From JAFGOM01 sp964428385 (GTDB lineage: Archaea; Halobacteriota; Methanomicrobia; Methanomicrobiales; Methanospirillaceae), in the NCBI GenBank assembly GCA_964428385.1, contig CAYRYR010000130.1, positions 1 to 6,994 of the forward strand: a stretch of 6,994 nt of DNA, written 5' to 3'. A program made the position numbers and the translations under genes. The notes under the pieces were generated by a model. It was not told where the DNA came from and searched no databases. It saw only the letters and a list, made by a program, of their open reading frames with translations. Within the stretch, counting starts at the first letter, position 1. Every line of letters begins with the position of its first letter. Positions 6,355 to 6,994 of this stretch are shown one piece after another.

Positions 6355-6916
6355 TTGACATCAGAAGATATCACACAAAGTAAGTTACTCCTTTACACCA
6401 CTGAAGACGGCAGGCAGCGAATCGAGGTCATCCTTGAAGAAGGGACCGTCTGGTTAAATCAGAACCGGATGGCTGAACTCTTCCAGACGACGAAACAGAA
6501 TATCAGCCTCCATGAAAAATATCTTTGCCGAGGGTGAACTTGTTCAAGATCGAGTTGTCAGGGAATACTTGACAACTGCCTCTGATGGAAAACAGTACCA
6601 AACCCGGTTTTATAATCTTGAAGCGGTCATCGCTGTGGGATACCGAATTCGTTCTCATCGGGGGACTCAGTTCAGACAATGGGCTACAGAACGGCTCAGG
6701 GAGTATATTGTCAAAGGGTTTGCTCTTGATGATGAGCGTCTGGCTGAACCGGGCGGAATGGATTATTTTGATGAACTTCTCGATCGTATCCGTGCGATTC
6801 GTGCGAGTGAAAAGAGGTTTTATCAAAAAATCAGGGATATTTATCTGTTGAGTGCTGATTATGATTCAGCCAACCCGTTCACTCCCGTGCAAACGGGCCG
6901 AACTCTTCGGATATAA
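6355..6916 (+). pseudogene. RhuM-family protein, frameshifted and C-terminally truncated
   Basis: The start is TTG at 6355 with GGAG eight bases upstream. The first frame carries LLLYTTEDGRQRIEVILEEGTVWLNQNRMAELFQTTKQNIS, the N-terminal helix-turn-helix-like part of RhuM proteins, and ends at 6537. After CAT (6511-6513) sense moves one frame over as KNIFAEGELVQDRVVREYL. It then runs through FYNLEAVIAVGYRIRSHRGTQFRQWA and GGMDYFDELLDRIRAIRASEKRFYQKIRDIY, which are diagnostic RhuM segments. The expected residue between His and Lys is a hydrophobic one, so loss of two bases (or gain of one) near 6514 explains the shift. The family is usually about 330 residues; here similarity stops near SADYD (about 6864) and a TAA follows at 6914, so roughly half is missing. 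RhuM genes occur in restriction-modification and pathogenicity loci; their function is poorly known. Confidence 0.85.
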
Positions 6917-6938
6917 AACCAGTGACTGAACCCGATGA

Positions 6939-6989
6939 ATCAGCCGCGAAGGTGACATAACCGACTATGTCGTCCGGGTTCGGCCATGA
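6939..6989 (+). other. possible gene end overlapping a new start at the right edge
   Basis: A short plus-strand reading, ISREGDITDYVVRVRP, ends in TGA at 6987-6989. That TGA overlaps ATG AAA GGA (6986-6994) in an ATGA arrangement, the same coupling seen in the second toxin-antitoxin pair. This could be the tail of a truncated gene followed by the start of another running out of the window. It is only 16 codons, preceded by a stop, and the new ATG has no clear ribosome-binding site, so it may be chance. Confidence 0.2.
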
Positions 6990-6994
6990 AAGGA

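Noticed and set aside
1..6994. CRISPR array, tRNA or rRNA gene
   Set aside because: No regularly spaced repeats beyond the coding 42-bp repeat, and no cloverleaf or rRNA-like conserved sequence was seen.

Overview
The window looks like an accessory, gene-decay region of a methanogenic archaeon, most likely in the Methanomicrobiales and perhaps Methanospirillum-like. This is inferred from the style of the small RelE- and GNAT-type toxin-antitoxin genes, the Schlafen-like regulator, the secreted-protein fragment, Shine-Dalgarno-led starts (including GTG and TTG starts) and moderate base composition. No core housekeeping gene, rRNA or tRNA is visible, so the taxonomic call stays an inference.

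Layout. Positions 1-420 (minus strand) hold a RelB/RelE-type pair; the toxin runs off the left edge. Positions 605-1217 (plus) are the broken remains of a mobile-element primase/helicase with a CHC2-like zinc-finger segment. Positions 1183-1850 are a small antitoxin-like gene followed by a GNAT acetyltransferase that has apparently lost its start codon and carries an in-frame TAA. Positions 1851-2221 are non-coding, with a nested inverted repeat and two palindromes just ahead of the next gene. Positions 2222-2724 are a second, intact antitoxin-toxin pair with an ATGA overlap. Positions 2840-4808 encode a Schlafen-like AlbA_2 / RecG-like ATPase-type regulator split by a one-base frameshift, with an unusual nested 7/14-residue repeat in its linker. 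Positions 4809-5071 contain a strong GC-rich hairpin. Positions 5072-5800, and perhaps to 6173, carry remains of one or two exported proteins. Positions 6355-6916 are a frameshifted and C-terminally truncated RhuM-family gene, followed at the right edge by a possible gene end/start junction.

How it fits together. Three toxin-antitoxin-type modules, a Schlafen-like regulator, RhuM and a mobile-element primase relic are what one expects in a defence or integrated-element island. The small RelB/RelE pairs and the small GNAT-partner gene are the only uninterrupted genes; every longer gene is broken. Either the island is decaying and the addiction modules are being retained, or the assembly has indel errors. 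Several breaks sit in short homopolymers, but the GNAT and secreted-protein stops look like substitutions, which favours at least some true decay. I see no convincing brand-new system. The most interesting points are the GNAT module whose toxin is silenced while its partner is kept, the repeat-bearing Schlafen-like protein, and the palindromes at the second toxin-antitoxin promoter.
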